A DNA stretch of 38,986 bases. Origin: an uncultured Mycoplasmatota bacterium. GTDB taxonomy: Bacteria; Bacillota_I; Bacilli_A; RF39; UBA660. The position numbers and the translations under genes were made by a program. Shown here piece by piece: positions 22,422-31,405 of the stretch (within the stretch, counting starts at the first letter, position 1; each line of letters opens with the position of its first letter). The stretch covers positions 1 to 38,986 of the forward strand of contig CAMMQC010000012.1 of NCBI GenBank assembly GCA_946498975.1, written 5' to 3'. The notes beneath the pieces are model-generated. The model did no database searches, was not told the origin of the DNA, and was given only the letters and a program-made list of their open reading frames with translations.

Positions 22422-25400
22422 CTACTCCTTATTTTTATTAGTTAAACTTTCATAATAATTATTTCTTTCTTTAGCATTATCTTCATTTTCTTTAAGTAAA
22501 GTATCCGCTTCATCACTGTTTATAATTTTTAATGATTTATATCTATCCTCTCCTGTTAAGTACTCTTGATATTTATTAAAGTCACTCTTTCCATCCATCT
22601 TAAACTCTTTAGTATCTGGATTATAATGGAAAATTGGGAAATATCCACTAAGCATCGCTTTCTTCTCTTCATCAATAGAGTTACTCATTCCTTTTAAAAT
22701 ACCCCAAGCGATACAAGGAGAATAGGCAACTATTATACTTGGTCCATTATATTTTTCAGCTTCTAGCATTACTTTAACTGTAGCAGCAGGGTTAGCACCA
22801 AGAGATATTGCACCTACATAAACATTAGGATTAGTTAGAGCAATCTTTAAAAGGTCTTTCTTAGCAGTCTTTTTACCTGATGAAGCAAATTTTGCAACTG
22901 CTCCCATTCTACTAGATTTACTTGCCTGTCCTCCTGTATTAGAATAAACTTCTGTATCAAGAACTAAAATATTAACATTCTCACCACTATTTAATACGTG
23001 ATCTATTCCGTTATAGCCGATATCATAAGCCCAGCCATCTCCACCTACTGCCCATAAAGAAATAGGCATAATATATTTCTTTAGAGATTTTAAAGGCTTA
23101 ATCTTAGTATGAGGAATAACAGAAAGTAATGCTTTAGCAGTATCTACATTAATATCATTAACATAGTCTAAATAGATATCTTTTTCTTCTTCATCAACTT
23201 TAGAAATATTTTCATTTATTATATTTTTTAATTGATTTTTCTTTACTTCATCAGCTATTTTCATACCAAAACCAAACTCAGCATTATCTTCAAATAAAGA
23301 ATTAGCCCATGGAACACTATAAGGAGTAGATGGACTAGATGCACCATATATTGACGAACAACCTGTAGCATTAGCAATTACAATTCTATCTCCAAATAAT
23401 TGCGTTAATAACTTCAAGTATGGCGTCTCCCCACATCCAGCACAAGCTCCACTAAACTCAAATCTAGGAGTTTTAAACTGACTACCTTTAACAGTACTAA
23501 CACTCATTACATCTTTTTCAGATACCTCATTAAATAAGTATTCAGACTCTTTCAAAGTAATATCATTAACAATACTCTCTTTGCTTACCATCTCAAGTGC
23601 TTTAGCACCCTTCTTACCAGGACAAATATTAGCACATAAACCACAACCAGTACAATCTTTATAACTAACAGCAATTGTATATTTTAAATTATCACCTAAA
23701 TGACTATCTAAAAGTTTATCATTTAAACTAGTAGGAGCTTTCTCTACTTCTTCTTTATCTAGCAAGAATGGTCTTATAACAGCATGAGGACAAACTAGGG
23801 AACATAAGTTACAACTAATACAGTTTTCACTGATTATTTTAGGAACAACTTCACTTATATCACGCTTTTCAAGACGAGATAAACCTCCATCAACAGTACC
23901 ATCAGGTCTATCTAAGAAAGCACTAACAGGAAGGCTATCTCCTTCTCTTTTATCGATTATATCAAACAAGCTAGAACTAACTTCACTCACCTTTACATAA
24001 TCATCAGTATTCTCATCTATCTTAAGTAAATGAGTTGTATTAATAGCATTATCAACTGCTTTTTTATTTTTCTCTGCTAGATTATTTCCTTTAAGTTTAA
24101 ATCTACTATCAAGATTATCTTTCATTTTATTAATAGCATAATCACTATCAAGAATATGACCAAATTTAAAGATTAAAGCTTCCATAATAGCACTTATCTT
24201 ATTACCAAGTCCTTCTTTCTTAGCCACTTTATAAGCATTAACTACATAGACTTTAATATTATTATCAAGGATATATTTCTTATCTTCACTACTTATCATA
24301 GAAATAATCTCATCATCAGTCTTACTACTATTAAGAAGGAATACTCCATTCTTTTTAATTTTATTAATAAATCTAAACTTAGTAAGATAAGCATCTTGTG
24401 TACAAACTAATAACTTAGCTTTTCCTACATAATAAGTAGATCTAATAGGAGTCTTAGAAAATCTTAAATGACTAAGAGTAACGCCACCTGACTTTTTAGA
24501 ATCATATTGGAAATACCCTTGCACATAAGCATCAGTAGAATCTCCCGTTATTTTCATTAAATCTTTACAAGCTGAAACCATTCCATCACTACCATAACCA
24601 TAAACAAGAAATGATGTTTGGCCTCTATGAGGTAAATTAAAGTCTTTATCATAAGGAATACTTAAATTAGTAACATCATCATCAATTCCAACAGTAAAGT
24701 TATGATTAATAGTATCCAAATTATCATATATCGCTTTTATCATGGCAGGATTAGTATCTTTACTAGATAAACCATATCTACCACCTACTACTTTAATATC
24801 ACTACCTAATGATTTAATAATATTATCTACATCAAGGAATAATGGTTCTCCTGTACTTCCTGCTTCTTTAGTTCTATCTAGTACTGCAATCATTTTAACA
24901 GTCTTAGGAATGCTCTTTAAGAAATATTCTCTTGAAAAAGGTCTATATAAATGTACTTCTACTACTCCAACTTTTTCGCTCGTTTCATTCAAGTAATCTA
25001 CTGTTTCTTTAATAGTTTCACAAACACTACCCATTGCAACTATTACTTTAGTAGCATCTCTTCTTCCATAATAGTTGAATGGTGCATAGTTTCTTCCTGT
25101 TATTTTATTAATTTCCTGCATATAAGAATTAACTATATCAGGTAGTTCTAAATAGTATTTATTTCTAACTTCTGTCGCTTGAAAATAAATATCATCATTT
25201 TCACTAGTACCTCTAGTTACAGGATTATCTGGATGAAGACTTCTCTTACGAAAAGCATCAAGAGCTTTCTTATCAATTAGTTTTTTTAATTTATCAGTAT
25301 CAATAACATCTATTTTCTGTAACTCATGACTCGTTCTAAACCCATCAAAGAAGTTCATAAAAGGAACTCTACCTTTAATAGTAGATAGATGAGCAACTCC

Positions 25401-25850
25401 AGTTAAATCCATTACTTCTTGAACTGATGATGAGGCAAGTATTGCAAAACCCGTACTTCTAGCAGCATATACATCTTGATGATCACCAAAGATTGATAAG
25501 GCGTGAGTTGCAAGACTTCTTGCAGCGACATTTATAACGCAAGGAAGTAATTCTCCTGCTATTTTATACATATTAGGTATCATTAATAAAAGACCTTGAC
25601 TAGCAGTATAAGTAGTAGTTAAACATCCTGCTTGAAGTGAACCATGAACCATACCAGCAGCCCCTGCTTCACTTTCCATTTCTACTACTTTAACAGGTTG
25701 ATTAAAGTAATTAAGTTTCCCCTCACTTGCCCATTTATCAGTTAACTCTGCCATAGGAGATGCAGGAGTTATTGGATAAATACCTGCTACTTCTGTAAAA
25801 TTATATGAAACATAACTACAAGCTTCATTTCCATCCATTATTTTTTTCAT
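22422..25850 (-). CDS. nifJ: pyruvate:ferredoxin (flavodoxin) oxidoreductase
   Basis: A single-chain PFOR of 1142 residues. It starts 'MDGNEACSYVSYNFTEVAGIYPITPASPMAE' (the pyrimidine-TPP domain). Two [4Fe-4S] ferredoxin motifs lie at about 670-750: 'CISCNLCSLVCP' and 'CTGCGLCANICP'. The proximal cluster/TPP domain follows ('CAGCGETPYLKLLTQLFGD'), with the TPP-Mg motif 'GGDGWAYDIGY' and 'YSNTGGQASKSS'. Length and order match the family. It oxidises pyruvate to acetyl-CoA and CO2, passing electrons to ferredoxin, and is typical of strict anaerobes. It precedes uppS in the same operon. Confidence 0.97.
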   Translation of the reverse strand: MKKIMDGNEACSYVSYNFTEVAGIYPITPASPMAELTDKWASEGKLNYFNQPVKVVEMESEAGAAGMVHGSLQAGCLTTTYTASQGLLLMIPNMYKIAGELLPCVINVAARSLATHALSIFGDHQDVYAARSTGFAILASSSVQEVMDLTGVAHLSTIKGRVPFMNFFDGFRTSHELQKIDVIDTDKLKKLIDKKALDAFRKRSLHPDNPVTRGTSENDDIYFQATEVRNKYYLELPDIVNSYMQEINKITGRNYAPFNYYGRRDATKVIVAMGSVCETIKETVDYLNETSEKVGVVEVHLYRPFSREYFLKSIPKTVKMIAVLDRTKEAGSTGEPLFLDVDNIIKSLGSDIKVVGGRYGLSSKDTNPAMIKAIYDNLDTINHNFTVGIDDDVTNLSIPYDKDFNLPHRGQTSFLVYGYGSDGMVSACKDLMKITGDSTDAYVQGYFQYDSKKSGGVTLSHLRFSKTPIRSTYYVGKAKLLVCTQDAYLTKFRFINKIKKNGVFLLNSSKTDDEIISMISSEDKKYILDNNIKVYVVNAYKVAKKEGLGNKISAIMEALIFKFGHILDSDYAINKMKDNLDSRFKLKGNNLAEKNKKAVDNAINTTHLLKIDENTDDYVKVSEVSSSLFDIIDKREGDSLPVSAFLDRPDGTVDGGLSRLEKRDISEVVPKIISENCISCNLCSLVCPHAVIRPFLLDKEEVEKAPTSLNDKLLDSHLGDNLKYTIAVSYKDCTGCGLCANICPGKKGAKALEMVSKESIVNDITLKESEYLFNEVSEKDVMSVSTVKGSQFKTPRFEFSGACAGCGETPYLKLLTQLFGDRIVIANATGCSSIYGASSPSTPYSVPWANSLFEDNAEFGFGMKIADEVKKNQLKNIINENISKVDEEEKDIYLDYVNDINVDTAKALLSVIPHTKIKPLKSLKKYIMPISLWAVGGDGWAYDIGYNGIDHVLNSGENVNILVLDTEVYSNTGGQASKSSRMGAVAKFASSGKKTAKKDLLKIALTNPNVYVGAISLGANPAATVKVMLEAEKYNGPSIIVAYSPCIAWGILKGMSNSIDEEKKAMLSGYFPIFHYNPDTKEFKMDGKSDFNKYQEYLTGEDRYKSLKIINSDEADTLLKENEDNAKERNNYYESLTNKNKE

Positions 25851-25880
25851 ATATTATCATCACTCTTTTCTATAGTTCTA

Positions 25881-25942
25881 ATTCAATTATATAATAAAAT
25901 TATGTTTTTATCTATCTATTTAGAAAAAAATGTGTTATAGTA
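25881..25942. repeat. intergenic repeat, copy A
   Basis: About 60 bases, ATTCAATTATATAATAAAAT then a T-rich part, 'TATCTATCTATTTAGAAAAAA' (minus one base) and 'TGTTATAGTAT'. It matches 32200-32262 with few differences. Both copies lie directly upstream of a minus-strand gene start, and on the plus strand they run into a candidate promoter. Confidence 0.6.
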
Positions 25943-25998
25943 TGAGTGAGAAGCGATATAATTAAAAAACATTACAATATATAGATAGGAGTAAAAAC

Positions 25999-26439
25999 AT
26001 GAATAAAATTGAATGTTCAAAACCAGATATTTCTGAATATGGATTTATAAGGCTTTACAGTGCTACTGTAATCTTGCAAGGTAAAAATCCTATATTTGAA
26101 AATCATGAATTAGAAAAAGATTTATTTAAGTATTATGATAAAGAAGAATACAATTTCTTTTTTGAAGATATTGTAAAAAGAGAAGATAAAATATTTAAAG
26201 ATAGTAGTTATTTAGATTTAAATGCTGGTTTAGGGCAAGGATATGCTTTAGGATTATTATTACCACTACAAGGATCTAAAAATTTAAAATCTATTATTAA
26301 TCTCTCTAGAGAAAATGCTAGTGAAATACTTTCATCATTTAATGAGAAACAGATAGTAGCAATGGAAAATCTATGTAATGAAATGGATGAAGAAAAAAAT
26401 AAAATAAATAATACTGCATTTACTAAAAAATCAAGTTAA
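25999..26439 (+). CDS. hypothetical protein
   Basis: A 146-residue soluble protein, acidic and rich in Glu, Asn and Lys, with no signal peptide. Predicted mixed helices: 'PDISEYGFIRLYSATVILQGKNPIF', a central glycine-rich 'LNAGLGQGYALGLLLPLQG', then 'ENASEILSSFNEKQIVAMENLCNEMDEEKNK'. The Gly-rich centre resembles a loop in a helical domain rather than a P-loop. It is divergent from nifJ. Its upstream region carries the 60-base repeat also found before the TA-4 antitoxin RNA. Start is supported by GATAGGAG. Confidence 0.5.
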   Translation: MNKIECSKPDISEYGFIRLYSATVILQGKNPIFENHELEKDLFKYYDKEEYNFFFEDIVKREDKIFKDSSYLDLNAGLGQGYALGLLLPLQGSKNLKSIINLSRENASEILSSFNEKQIVAMENLCNEMDEEKNKINNTAFTKKSS

Positions 26440-26443
26440 AATT

Positions 26444-26588
26444 TTGACAAAAATTAATATTTATGATACTATGAATACGTAAAAGAAATTTACATAAAAT
26501 AAAAAATGAGGAACATTTAGGTTGCAAGTGAATGTCACCTCATATATTCTATGTGTGGCACTCTAATGCAGAGTGTCTATTTTATTTT
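26444..26588 (+). ncRNA. antitoxin RNA of type I TA-like module 1
   Basis: Promoter TTGACA (26444-26449), 17 bases, TACTAT (26467-26472), start near 26479. The RNA is about 110 nt and ends at GGCACTCT/AGAGTGTC followed by TATTTTATTTT. It is convergent with the toxin mRNA, which reaches to about 26495, so the two overlap by about 95 bases. Its 5' part (GAGGAACATTTA) repeats the sense sequence of the toxin's own leader. Confidence 0.6.
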
Positions 26589-26672
26589 GAAGGTTAGAAC
26601 TAAGAAAGAAAGACTCAATAAAATTAAAGGAATAAGCTTTAGTACTTTTATAATAAAAGTCTTTGTCTTCAT
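26577..26672 (-). CDS. small hydrophobic toxin peptide, type I TA module 1
   Basis: A 31-residue peptide starting MKTKTFIIKVLKLIP, then a Leu-rich membrane helix, and ending TFKIK: positive ends around one transmembrane segment, as in TxpA/BsrG-type toxins. RBS AAAGGAGGAAAAGG precedes ATG 26672. In the leader, CCTCC can pair with that GGAGG, and the inner CCTAT with ATAGG, which would hide the RBS. Promoter on the minus strand: TTGTTA (26755-26760), 17 bases, TACTCT (26732-26737). The mRNA runs past the peptide to a TGAGG/CCTCA hairpin (26507-26542) and a T-run. Similar peptides occur at 26973, 28755 and 32373. Confidence 0.6.
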   Translation of the reverse strand: MKTKTFIIKVLKLIPLILLSLSFLVLTFKIK

Positions 26673-26780
26673 ACCTTTTCCTCCTTTCCTATAAGATAGG
26701 AGGCGACACCCACATAAATATTCCTACATATAGAGTACCACATTAATTTCTGTATAACAAGAAAAATATGTAATAAATTA

Positions 26781-26798
26781 GTTACGAGTTTTCGTAAC
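26781..26798. promoter_or_regulatory. palindrome GTTACGA-N4-TCGTAAC upstream of toxin 1
   Basis: A perfect 7-bp inverted repeat around GTTT. It stands about 20 bases upstream of the toxin -35 and is conserved in all four modules (27178-27193, 28960-28975, 32575-32590). It could be a shared regulator-binding site or a barrier hairpin. Confidence 0.5.
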
Positions 26799-26828
26799 AT
26801 TATAGCTTTAATAGGTTAATATAAAATT

Positions 26829-26984
26829 TTGACAAAAGTTAATATTTATGATACTATGAATATGTCAAAGAAATTTGCATAAAATAAAAAATGAGGAACA
26901 TTTATTTTTGCACGTGAATGTCTCTCCAATGTTTTAATTGGTTAAAGCACTCTCAATGCTATTGATGAGTGTCTATTTTATTTT
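26829..26984 (+). ncRNA. antitoxin RNA of type I TA-like module 2
   Basis: TTGACA (26829-26834), 17 bases, TACTAT (26852-26857), start near 26864. It ends with a CACTC-TCAAT/ATTGA-GAGTG hairpin (26948-26971) and T-rich tail. Same layout as module 1. Confidence 0.6.
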
Positions 26985-27068
26985 GAAGGTTAGAACTAAG
27001 AAAGCAAGACTAAATAAAATAACAGGTATGAGCTTTAGCACTTTTATAATAAAAGTCTTTGTTTTCAT
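26973..27068 (-). CDS. small hydrophobic toxin peptide, type I TA module 2
   Basis: A 31-residue peptide nearly identical to module 1 (MKTKTFIIKVLKLIPV..., ending LTFKIK). The RBS is AAAGGAG before ATG 27068, with CCTCCTATTC facing ATAGGAAAGGAG in the leader. Promoter: TTGTTA (27151-27156), 17 bases, TACGAT (27128-27133). The leader AGGAACATTTAT is perfectly complementary over 12 bases to ATAAATGTTCCT at the mRNA 3' end. Confidence 0.6.
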   Translation of the reverse strand: MKTKTFIIKVLKLIPVILFSLAFLVLTFKIK

Positions 27069-27177
27069 GCCTTTTTCTCCTTTCCTATAGAATAGGAGGC
27101 GACACCCACATAAATGTTCCTATAAATATCGTATCATATTGTTTTCTCTATAACAAGAAAAAGATGTAATAAATTAG

Positions 27178-27232
27178 TTACGAGTTTTCGTAAGTATTAA
27201 CCTAATAATAAATTACTTATATAATCTACACT
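27178..27232. repeat. palindrome plus remnant of the deacetylase 3' end
   Basis: TTACGA-gttt-TCGTAA (27178-27193) is followed by about 40 bases that match 32590-32628. There they encode the C-terminus of the polysaccharide deacetylase. On the minus strand the remnant still spells VDYISNLLLG-stop (the gene has VDYISNLVLG-stop). So a block with a TA module and the adjacent gene end was duplicated. Confidence 0.75.
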
Positions 27233-27327
27233 ATAATTATATTACAACATCTATATAAAGAAGTTCTTCATATATTAAAAATGAAACATCTAACTTCAAA
27301 TAAATGTATTTATATATAGAATAACTT

Positions 27328-27357
27328 AAAACCCGTATCTTTCATAGTACGGGTTTT
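27328..27357. terminator. terminator after the 27366-28502 gene
   Basis: A perfect 10-bp stem AAAACCCGTA/TACGGGTTTT with a 10-base loop, directly after the minus-strand stop at 27366. It can act on both strands. Confidence 0.75.
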
Positions 27358-27365
27358 CGCAAATA

Positions 27366-28502
27366 TTATATGCTAATAGATTTTATACCTTTCATCTCTA
27401 TTATTTTTTTATTAACCTTTTGATTAGCAGTTAGACAATCATAAAAAACTGCATCTTTTTCATTTTCAAAATAATCTCTATTTATTCTTATATCATCTCT
27501 ATACATATTGTAAACTGCTTTAGCTAAAGCTGTTAGTGTTTGTTCAGTATTAGCCATTTCTACTAACCTAGGTATTCTTTCACCTGATAAAATTAAAATT
27601 TCATAATTAGCAGTCAATATCTCCTCTATTAATAATTCTTTAAATCTTGTATTACTTGATTCAAGTTTTTGATAATCTTCAAATAATCTAGATAATAATT
27701 TATCACTTGTTTCTTCATCTAAATACTTAGGATTAGAAACTCTAGTGTTTCCTTCTTCTAAAATTCCCGTATCTAACATATGAGCTCTTCTAACTTGCAA
27801 ATTAATATTAAATAATTCTTGCTCATCATCTAAAAATAACTCTTCTGCATAATCACTTTTACCCATCTCCCAATTTTCTTCAAAATCTTCAATAGAAGTT
27901 CTCTGTTCTTTATATTTTTCTCTTTCATTTTTTAAAATTGTTAAAAGTGGTAAATCTTCTTTTGTTACATCATTAAAAATTATTCCTCGTCTTCTTGCAG
28001 ATTCTACTAAGAATTCCAAATCTTGTTCTGTTAAATTGTAATATTCAGTAGAAAAACCACAACATACACATTTTAAATTATTATCTACTAGTACAAGTTG
28101 ATGTTCGCAAAACCTTTTATATTCATTCTCATCTCTTATATCAAAAGTTATCTTTTCAAATAGTATATCACGTATTCTTCTTTCTCTCTCATATATTAAA
28201 TCATTTATATCAACATATTCTTTTAAATCAGGAAATGCATTATAAAGTTTATATATAATATTTTGAATTTCATAAGGATTTTTTCCCTTTCTATTTTTAT
28301 CTAACTCCAATAATTCAACTAGATAAAGTTTATCACGTAAACTTAGTTCATAACCACGAACTTCTTTATCTAATAATTCTACTTTTTCTTTCTTCAATCT
28401 TTCTACATCATTTTTTAATTCAAAATATTCTTTCCTTAATTCTTCAAATGTATCTTTGTAATAATCAGACTCATTGATTACAAAATCGTCTAAAGTTTTC
28501 AT
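27366..28502 (-). CDS. hypothetical helical protein
   Basis: A 378-residue, highly charged helical protein with no signal or TM segment. The start is taken as ATG 28502, because the upstream ATG at 28520 is part of the ribosome binding site itself (GGGAGG). Residues 10-40 form a coiled coil ('YKDTFEELRKEYFELKNDVERLKKEKVELL'). A 'NNLKCVCCGFS' segment around residue 145 could be half of a zinc knuckle. The end is helical. No enzyme motif is recognised. It lies between TA modules 2 and 3. The 29182-32175 gene is similarly lineage-specific in look, but I see no clear homology between them. Confidence 0.5.
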   Translation of the reverse strand: MKTLDDFVINESDYYKDTFEELRKEYFELKNDVERLKKEKVELLDKEVRGYELSLRDKLYLVELLELDKNRKGKNPYEIQNIIYKLYNAFPDLKEYVDINDLIYERERRIRDILFEKITFDIRDENEYKRFCEHQLVLVDNNLKCVCCGFSTEYYNLTEQDLEFLVESARRRGIIFNDVTKEDLPLLTILKNEREKYKEQRTSIEDFEENWEMGKSDYAEELFLDDEQELFNINLQVRRAHMLDTGILEEGNTRVSNPKYLDEETSDKLLSRLFEDYQKLESSNTRFKELLIEEILTANYEILILSGERIPRLVEMANTEQTLTALAKAVYNMYRDDIRINRDYFENEKDAVFYDCLTANQKVNKKIIEMKGIKSISI

Positions 28503-28591
28503 ATCTAATAAACCTCCCATGCCCTTATTATATAATAATTATTAATCTAATACTAGAAAAAATAATAAAGTAATAAAGTTAAGTTAAAATT

Positions 28592-28750
28592 TTGACAAAA
28601 GTTAATATTTATGATACTATGTATATGTAAAAGAAATTTACATATACTAAAAAAAGAGAACATTTAACGTCGCATGTGTTAAGTGCTTCTCCTGTAATGG
28701 TTTCGCACCTAATTAAACTGCTGTTTAGTTAAGTGCTTTCTTTTTGTTTT
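28592..28750 (+). ncRNA. antitoxin RNA of type I TA-like module 3
   Basis: TTGACA (28592-28597), 17 bases, TACTAT (28615-28620), start near 28627. It ends at a long hairpin GCAC..CTAATTAAAC/GTTTAGTTA..GTGC (28705-28736) and TTTCTTTTTG. The body has diverged from modules 1, 2 and 4, but the promoter and the GAGAACATTTAA element are kept. Confidence 0.55.
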
Positions 28751-28754
28751 GTTT

Positions 28755-28847
28755 TTATATTAATATAATAATAACTACAAAAAGTAATACAATAAGTAAA
28801 ATTATTATAAAAAGTAGTGTTGAAACTAAAAAGTCTTTTTTACTCAT
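28755..28847 (-). CDS. small hydrophobic toxin peptide, type I TA module 3
   Basis: A 30-residue peptide, MSKKDFLVSTLLF followed by an almost pure Ile/Leu/Val helix. It is unrelated at residue level to modules 1, 2 and 4 but has the same size, position and controls. RBS is TGGAGGTGAT before ATG 28847. Promoter TTGCTA (28934-28939), 17 bases, TACTAT (28911-28916). The leader AGAGGACATTTAA pairs with TTAAATGTTCTCT at the mRNA 3' end with a single G-U, so the pairing is kept although both arms changed. Confidence 0.55.
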   Translation of the reverse strand: MSKKDFLVSTLLFIIILLIVLLFVVIIILI

Positions 28848-28990
28848 AGTATCACCTCCAAATATAAATACTCGGAGATAACACCCAACCATTAAATGTC
28901 CTCTATATAAATAGTATCATATTAATTTCTCTATAGCAAGATAAAATGTAATAAATTAGTTACGATTTTTCGTAAATACAAATTGACATT

Positions 28991-29030
28991 AAAATTTAAT
29001 TCTCACCATAAAAATTTAATTCTCACCATA
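28991..29030. repeat. perfect 20-bp tandem duplication
   Basis: AAAATTTAATTCTCACCATA occurs twice in a row. The second copy holds the stop codon and last residues (YGEN) of the 29016-29219 gene. The first is just beyond it. It looks like a recent slippage duplication. Confidence 0.85.
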
Positions 29031-29219
29031 ATATTTAGAAATATAAGTTGCTCTTAATATCTTAGAGTCTACTGATTTAAACAAAACTACTTCTCCTATT
29101 TTATCATCAAAATCTTCTAAAAAATCATAACTAAAATATAAATATAACTTATCATCACTTCCTAAAATATAGCCACTACTACTATTTATTTTTTGATAAA
29201 TCTTCCCTACTAATTCCAT
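29016..29219 (-). CDS. small hypothetical protein
   Basis: A 67-residue protein ('MELVGKIYQKINSSSGYILGSDDKLYLYFSYDFLEDFDDKIGEVVLFKSVDSKILRA...'). The alternating strands, with 'GYI.G.D...Y.F.Y.D', look like a small cold-shock/OB-type beta barrel. It overlaps the end of the 29182 gene by 38 bases in another frame. Its start is inside that gene, with 'GGAAGAAGAATATG' as a possible RBS, so the two may be translationally coupled. Confidence 0.5.
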   Translation of the reverse strand: MELVGKIYQKINSSSGYILGSDDKLYLYFSYDFLEDFDDKIGEVVLFKSVDSKILRATYISKYYGEN

Positions 29220-30502
29220 ATTCTTCTTCCTCCTCTTTTTCCATGTTTTCTATTAATAAAGGAGCTTGTGATAAATGTTTAATATAGTCTTTTTTAGCTC
29301 TTTCATCAAATGGTAATAAATTTGCTAATATATTATATTGATCGTCTATTGCCACATACCAATCTTTATTTCCTACTATATATTTAAAGGTATTAACATC
29401 AATAAGTTTAAAATTTCTTTTTTCTTTATTTTTTCTACTAGTAGGAATATTTTTATAATCAATAGCAGAATAAGCGATAGAATTAACTATTAATGATAAT
29501 CTTTCTTTATCATATTCTTTATCAATATTAAATTCATAATCTTCTTTTCTTGCCTGATAAAACCTATCTTTGGCTACATAATATTTATTTTCCCTATAAT
29601 CATCACTTTTAGAAATAATATAATTTTCTTTATCTTTCTTATTATAATCAGTATAACAAGGATAATCTATTGGTATATAAGTTTCAAGTTGATATTTTGA
29701 ATAATCTTTTTCTTGAAAATAATCTTCTAAATGTAAATTAGTAATTGTTGCAACTTCTATTTTCTCATCATCAATACTTTCTTTAGAACTTACCCTAATA
29801 ATTTCATCCATTGCCTTAGTAAAAGCTCTAAAAAAATCATCTTTTTCATCCTCTTCTAATTTAGGATCTACTCCATTACAATGAATACCATTACCACTAC
29901 GAATTATTGGGCATATATAAGTACGGTTAGTCAATTTATTAGTAAAATACATAATAACCGCTTGATTACTTGTAAGACAATATCGGAAAAAATCTTCTCC
30001 TTTTCCAGAAATACGGAAACAGTTTTTCGCATCAACTCCTGCTGCTAATAAATATTCTGCATCAAAAGGAGCGACTCTATAAGAGAAATTATCACTTTCG
30101 CCTTCTATTGTAGGTATTGTTGCATAAACCTTAGTTTTTCTTTCAACATGTAACTTACATATTTCTTTTAAAATTTCTTCTTCACTCTTGCCAGTACAAT
30201 ATTCTTTAGAAGAAATTATATTAGCAATTGTTGATAAAAATATATCTTGAAGATTAGGTTTAAGCGAAAAAAAGCTTGTCTTAACAATATCAATAACATC
30301 AAGTAATGAATTTAATGATAGTTTATTTTTCTTAGCAATAGATTCTATCACATCATATTGATTTATTAACTTACCTAGTAAATTATTTAGTCCTAATGCT
30401 TCCCTATTTATAATTAAGCGAAGAAGACAATCATTATTATCTTTAAAGTTACCTAATAAGAACTCTCTTAATCTTACAAGTATATCTTGATTATAATTAT
30501 TA
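29182..30502 (-). pseudogene. 3' part of a large unknown gene split by an IS
   Basis: This is the downstream piece of a gene that begins at 32175. The longest frame with a start codon begins at GTG 30351 (389 residues, 'IESIAKKNKLSLNS'), but the frame stays open upstream to the IS edge at 30502. Removing the IS with a 3-bp target duplication joins it in frame to 31408-32175. The whole would be about 695 residues. This piece has 'NFSYRVAPFDAEYLLAAGVDAKNCFRISGKGEDFFRYCL' and 'VIMYFTNKLTNRTYICPIIRSGNGIHCNG', which look like a folded enzyme-type domain. I cannot name it. A fragment might still be translated from 30351. Confidence 0.65.
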
Positions 30503-31405
30503 GACTTCTTGCGAAACTAATTACTACATAATAAAAATATGATATCCTTATAATATAAGGAGTTGTAAATGTATGAAGTATAAAAAGTTAGCAAAAATGA
30601 AAGATGGAAGATTTAAAAGGGCTGTAGGAATACCTAGAGAACTATTTGAAATCCTAGTTGAAGTGTTAAGACCATCTTATGAAGAAAAGCATAAATTAGG
30701 TGGAAGAAAACCAAATTTAAATATTGAAGATACTTTATTAATGACTTTAACTTATTATAGAGATTATCCTACATTTTTCAAATTAGGAATGATGTTTGGT
30801 TTAGATGAATCTAATGCTCATCGTTGGGTAAAATGGAGTGAAGACAAATTAAAAGAAGCACTATCAGGAGTAATTGATATACGAGATTTAGATGAAAATA
30901 GTGAACAGTTAGTAGATGTAACAGAGTGTACTATCCAAAGACCTAAAGTTTATGATATACAAAAAGAATATTATTCTGGTAAAAAGAAAAAACATACTAT
31001 TAAAATACAAATAATCATGAATGAAAAAAATAGAAAAATTGTATCTGTATGTTTTGATAAAGGAAGTGTTCATGACTTTAACATATTTAAAAACACTACT
31101 AAAGAATTGCCAGATACATTGAAGTTTCTTGCAGATAGTGGATATCAAGGAATACTAGATTATTTTAAAAATAGTATGACACCAAAAAAGAAATCAAAGA
31201 ATAATCCACTTACCGACGAAGATAAAGAACTAAATACTTTGATTTCTAGTATTAGAATATCAGTTGAACACGTAAATAGTCAACTAAAAATTTTTAGAAT
31301 TTTGTCTGAAAGGTATAGAAGCCGCATAAATACATTTTATTCTAGGTTTCTTATAATATGCAGTTTTTATAATCTTTGCTTAGATACTTAGTTTCGCAAG
31401 AAGTC
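30503..31405 (+). mobile_element. IS5-family (ISL2-like) insertion sequence
   Basis: 903 bp with perfect 18-bp terminal inverted repeats: GACTTCTTGCGAAACTAA at 30503-30520 and its complement at 31388-31405. The flanking bases are TTA on the left and TAA on the right, which fits the TNA target of the ISL2 group with one changed base. One transposase gene fills it. It interrupts the gene spanning 29182-32175. Confidence 0.85.
30573..31391 (+). CDS. IS5/ISL2-type transposase (DDE_Tnp_4-like)
   Basis: A 272-residue DDE transposase with a HARBI1/DDE_4-like layout. An N-terminal HTH ('LNIEDTLLMTLTYYRDYPTFFKLGMMFGLDESNAHRWVK') precedes the catalytic core, with Asp115 ('LVDVTECTIQRPK'), Asp188 ('LADSGYQG') and Glu232 ('ISVEHVNSQLK'). 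Ribosome binding site AAGGAG (30557-30562) precedes ATG 30573. Length is normal and no frameshift is seen, so the IS is probably active. Confidence 0.9.
   Translation: MKYKKLAKMKDGRFKRAVGIPRELFEILVEVLRPSYEEKHKLGGRKPNLNIEDTLLMTLTYYRDYPTFFKLGMMFGLDESNAHRWVKWSEDKLKEALSGVIDIRDLDENSEQLVDVTECTIQRPKVYDIQKEYYSGKKKKHTIKIQIIMNEKNRKIVSVCFDKGSVHDFNIFKNTTKELPDTLKFLADSGYQGILDYFKNSMTPKKKSKNNPLTDEDKELNTLISSIRISVEHVNSQLKIFRILSERYRSRINTFYSRFLIICSFYNLCLDT

Noticed and set aside
24742-25145. Plus-strand frames inside nifJ and 17675-17863 inside recG
   Set aside because: The housekeeping genes on the other strand are full length with all motifs; these frames lack start signals.
26440-27200. CRISPR array or simple direct repeats
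   Set aside because: The repeats are about 370 bases long, few, and contain promoters, an RBS, a peptide frame and terminators; there are no short regular repeats and spacers.
30909-31148. Minus-strand frame inside the IS transposase
   Set aside because: No RBS and overlaps the DDE catalytic core on the other strand.
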